From NCBI GenBank assembly GCA_036276735.1, contig DASUOH010000030.1, forward strand, positions 1 to 23,379: a stretch of 23,379 bases of DNA, given 5' to 3'. Position numbers and translations under genes: made by a program. Of the stretch, positions 21,471-23,379 are shown piece by piece. The stretch comes from VRUE01 sp036276735 (lineage in GTDB: Bacteria > Actinomycetota > Thermoleophilia > Solirubrobacterales > 70-9). The notes under the pieces were generated by a model that was given only the letters and a program-made list of their open reading frames with translations, was not told the DNA's origin and searched no databases. The number at the start of each line of letters is the position of its first letter. Position 1 is the first letter of the stretch.

Positions 21471-22316
21471 CTACTTCAGCAGCCGTGAGAGCCGCCGGTC
21501 CTTGAGGACGCGGCCCCTGGTCTGCTCCTCGGGGCAGTACGTCGTCTGGTGCTCGGAGAAGAAGACCGCCTCGAGCGTCGTCCCGCAGCGGGGGCAGGGC
21601 TGCCCCTCGCGCTTGTGGATCCGCAACGGCATCGGCAGCTTCTCCGGTAGCTCCTCTGCGACCGTCTCCTCGTAGTGGTCGAGGGCGTCGCCGAGCACAT
21701 GAAGGGCGCCGTGCAGCCGCTCGACCTCCTCGTCGCTCAGCTCCGAGCCCTTCTTGAAGGGCGAGAGTCGCGCCTCCCAGAGAATCTCGTCGACCCAGGA
21801 GCGGCCGATGCCGGCGATATCGCGCTGGTGGCGCAGGAGGGGGTGGAGGTGGCGCGGCTGGACGATCAGCTCCGCGAAGGCTTCCAGTGGCGGCGCCGGC
21901 CACGCTTCTGGGCCGAGGCTGGCCACCATCTCGTCCGCCGCGACCTCATCCGTAGCCAGCAGCTTTGCCCAGGCCCGCTGCTTGGTCCCGTACTCGCGCA
22001 GCCGCAGCTCACGGCCATCGGCTAGCCGGATCAGGACCCGCGAGGCGCGGTCTTTGGGCGAGGCGCGCTTGTCGTAGGCGCGCAGGCGTCCGGCCGACAT
22101 CAGGTGGATCAGCAGGGCCAGGTCGCCGAACTCGACCACCGGCATCTTGCCGACCCGCCGCAGGCCGGTCAGCTCGCGGCCGGCCAGCGATTCGAGCGGC
22201 GGCTCGAAGGTCTTCATCACGTTCATCCCCGGCGCCAGCGCCGACTCGACCTCGGCGCCGGCCAGCGCGGCGTCCAATCGCCTCACGGTGATCTCAACCT
22301 CTGGAAGCTCCGGCAC
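21471..22316 (-). CDS. Fpg/Nei family DNA glycosylase with degenerate zinc finger
   Basis: The 281-residue protein starts MPELPEVEITVRRLD, where Pro2 and Glu3 (Met removed) form the catalytic base-excision site. The beta-turn lysine RRVGKMPVVEF and the helix-two-turn-helix RDIAGIGRSWVDEILWEARLSP are present. GTG at 22316 is set by this motif; a longer upstream open frame is not homologous. The zinc finger reads C241-x2-C244-x16-C261-x2-E264, so the fourth Cys is replaced by Glu. The usual Arg of the finger (G-R-x-T) is absent (EHQTTY). It removes oxidised bases if active, but with an altered C-terminal finger. It stands divergent from nadA. Confidence 0.88.
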   Translation of the reverse strand: MPELPEVEITVRRLDAALAGAEVESALAPGMNVMKTFEPPLESLAGRELTGLRRVGKMPVVEFGDLALLIHLMSAGRLRAYDKRASPKDRASRVLIRLADGRELRLREYGTKQRAWAKLLATDEVAADEMVASLGPEAWPAPPLEAFAELIVQPRHLHPLLRHQRDIAGIGRSWVDEILWEARLSPFKKGSELSDEEVERLHGALHVLGDALDHYEETVAEELPEKLPMPLRIHKREGQPCPRCGTTLEAVFFSEHQTTYCPEEQTRGRVLKDRRLSRLLK

Positions 22317-22320
22317 GCTG

Positions 22321-22360
22321 CCAAGTCTGGCGGACCGCCGGCCGGGGCGGCTAGACTTGG
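22321..22360. promoter_or_regulatory. Divergent fpg/nadA promoter region with 8-bp inverted -10 boxes
   Basis: CCAAGTCT (22321-22328) and AGACTTGG (22353-22360) are a perfect inverted repeat. The left copy contains CAGACT on the minus strand (22324-22329), 7 nt before the glycosylase GTG. The right copy contains TAGACT (22352-22357) on the plus strand ahead of nadA. Between them lies a GC-rich dyad. Each looks like a -10; no -35 hexamers are visible. Confidence 0.4.
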
Positions 22361-22397
22361 AGCAGCACTTCATTCGACTGGACTTAGGCGCAAAGCC

Positions 22398-22445
22398 ATG
22401 CCAGCGAACATAAGACGACCAAGGAAGCCCAGCAGGGCGTCCTGA
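22398..22445 (+). CDS. Possible 15-residue leader peptide before nadA
   Basis: ATG at 22398 opens MPANIRRPRKPSRAS and stops with TGA 9 nt before the nadA ATG, in the same frame. AGGCG lies 7-8 nt upstream of the start. The stop overlaps TGAGG, the only Shine-Dalgarno-like sequence of nadA, so reinitiation is conceivable. The peptide is basic and otherwise unremarkable, and it may be a chance frame. No metal or NAD-sensing code is seen. Confidence 0.25.
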   Translation: MPANIRRPRKPSRAS

Positions 22446-22454
22446 GGTACCGCA

Positions 22455-23379
22455 ATGAGAGAGCTGCCGACGATCAACGAGCCGGTCCCCATGCTGAACC
22501 TCGCACCCGAGGAGGTCGAGGCGATCTCGCGCGAAGTGCGGGACCTCGCGACCGAGCGCAACGCCGTGATCCTCGCCCACAACTATCAGGTGCCCGAGGT
22601 CCAGGCGGTCGCCGACTACACCGGCGACTCGCTCGGCCTCTCCCGCAAGGCGGCCGACTCGGACGCCTCGACGATCGCCTTCTGCGGCGTCCACTTCATG
22701 GCGGAGACGGCCTCGATCCTCTCGCCCGAGAAGACCGTCCTCATCCCGGATCCCGACGCCGGCTGCTCGCTGGCCGACTCGATCACCGTCGAGGAATTGC
22801 GCGCCTGGAAGGCGAAGCACGGCCCCGACGCGGTCGTCGTCATGTACGTCAACACCTCAGCCGAGGTGAAGGCGGAGACCGACTACTGCTGCACCTCCTC
22901 CAACGCGGTCGACGTCGGCCGCCACATCTGGGCCGAGCACGGTCCCGAGCAGGAGATCCTCTTCGGCCCCGACATGTGGCTCGGCGCCTTCGTCGAGCGC
23001 GAGACCGGCCTGGTCGACGATCCAAAGCGCCGCGCCCGCTTCCACGTCTGGGACGGCGAGTGCCACGTTCACGCCGGCATCAGGCCCGGCGACATCAACG
23101 AGATGCGCGCCGCCCACCCCGGATCCGAGTTCCTGATCCACCCCGAGTGCGGCTGCTCGACCCAGGCGATGGAGTACGTCGCATCCGGCGACATCGAGGC
23201 CGAAGGCGTCCACATGCTCTCCACCTCGGGGATGCTCCGGCACGTGGAGCAGAACCCCGAGGGCTCGTTCATCGTCGCGACCGAGACCGGGATGCTCTAC
23301 CCGCTCGAGCAGGCGGCCCCCGAGGCGGAGCTGCACGCGGCGAACCGGATGGCCTTCTGCAAGTACATGAAGATGATCA
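22455..23379 (+). CDS. nadA: Quinolinate synthase, 3' end beyond the window
   Basis: It condenses iminoaspartate with dihydroxyacetone phosphate to quinolinate using a [4Fe-4S] cluster, feeding nadC. 308 codons are visible and the end is cut by the window. Motifs: ILAHNYQVPEVQAVADYTGDSLGLS (substrate site), FCGVHFMAETASILSPEKTVLIPDPDAGCSLADS, VVMYVNTSAEVKAETDYCCTSSNA, LFGPDMWLGAF, HPECGCSTQAM, LSTSGMLRHV, ATETGMLYPL and FCKYMKM. The three cluster cysteines are probably Cys104, Cys232 and Cys302. ATG at 22455 is the first in-frame start after a TGA; its ribosome site (TGAGG) is weak. TAGACT at 22352-22357 is a possible -10. nadB is not in this window. Confidence 0.95.
   Translation, partial: MRELPTINEPVPMLNLAPEEVEAISREVRDLATERNAVILAHNYQVPEVQAVADYTGDSLGLSRKAADSDASTIAFCGVHFMAETASILSPEKTVLIPDPDAGCSLADSITVEELRAWKAKHGPDAVVVMYVNTSAEVKAETDYCCTSSNAVDVGRHIWAEHGPEQEILFGPDMWLGAFVERETGLVDDPKRRARFHVWDGECHVHAGIRPGDINEMRAAHPGSEFLIHPECGCSTQAMEYVASGDIEAEGVHMLSTSGMLRHVEQNPEGSFIVATETGMLYPLEQAAPEAELHAANRMAFCKYMKMI

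Noticed and set aside
22317..22820. N-terminal extension of the glycosylase frame to 22820
   Set aside because: The family always begins at M-P-E-L-P-E-V, which fits GTG at 22316. The extension overlaps the nadA 5' part and has no homology.

Overview
High-GC bacterial chromosome with frequent GTG/TTG starts, tight gene packing and TANNNT-type -10 boxes lying 6-8 nt upstream of start codons that lack a Shine-Dalgarno sequence. Gene content and codon style fit a deep-branching actinobacterium, perhaps Thermoleophilia/Solirubrobacterales. That placement is inference; no marker gene was compared. The window is ordinary chromosome. I see no insertion sequence, phage, CRISPR, tRNA or rRNA.

Region 1 (3-6036, + strand) is a surface-polysaccharide precursor operon with overlapping or nearly abutting genes: an LCP-family glycopolymer transferase, a UDP-glucose 6-dehydrogenase, a sugar-nucleotidyltransferase and a bifunctional phosphoglucose/phosphomannose isomerase. 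The dehydrogenase is split by a 369-residue intein inserted directly before its catalytic cysteine. The intein's homing endonuclease appears to have lost the segment between its two LAGLIDADG motifs.

Region 2 (6042-8261) holds three paralogous winged-helix regulators (one on -, two on +), separated by relatively AT-rich DNA full of dyads. Two of them share TTGNNCAA boxes in their upstream regions. Between these two lie two strong hairpins and a possible 20-codon peptide gene on the opposite strand.

Region 3 (8316-17508, + strand) is mostly housekeeping: ahcY, a second nucleotidyltransferase, comF, two small unknown genes, hpf, secA, an NTF2/SnoaL-like gene, prfB (with the classical CTT-TGA-C +1 programmed frameshift) and a carboxylesterase. 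The comF/hpf/secA/prfB order is an old bacterial arrangement.

Two related long inverted repeats (15056-15168 and 17461-17571) share a core. Their arms differ in sequence but stay self-complementary, so they look like members of a dispersed structured-repeat family. The second copy encodes the C-termini of two convergent genes.

Region 4 (17525-19055, - strand) reads ECF sigma factor, then O6-methylguanine-DNA methyltransferase (ATGA overlap), then a small exported protein. Region 5 (19111-23379) holds an AlbA_2/ATPase/winged-helix regulator-like gene with ACTTGNAA motifs on both sides, then nadC, an Fpg/Nei-type glycosylase with a degenerate zinc finger (- strand), and nadA, cut by the window end. 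The ACTTGAAA array lies in the presumed nadC promoter, so the AlbA_2 protein is a candidate regulator of NAD synthesis.
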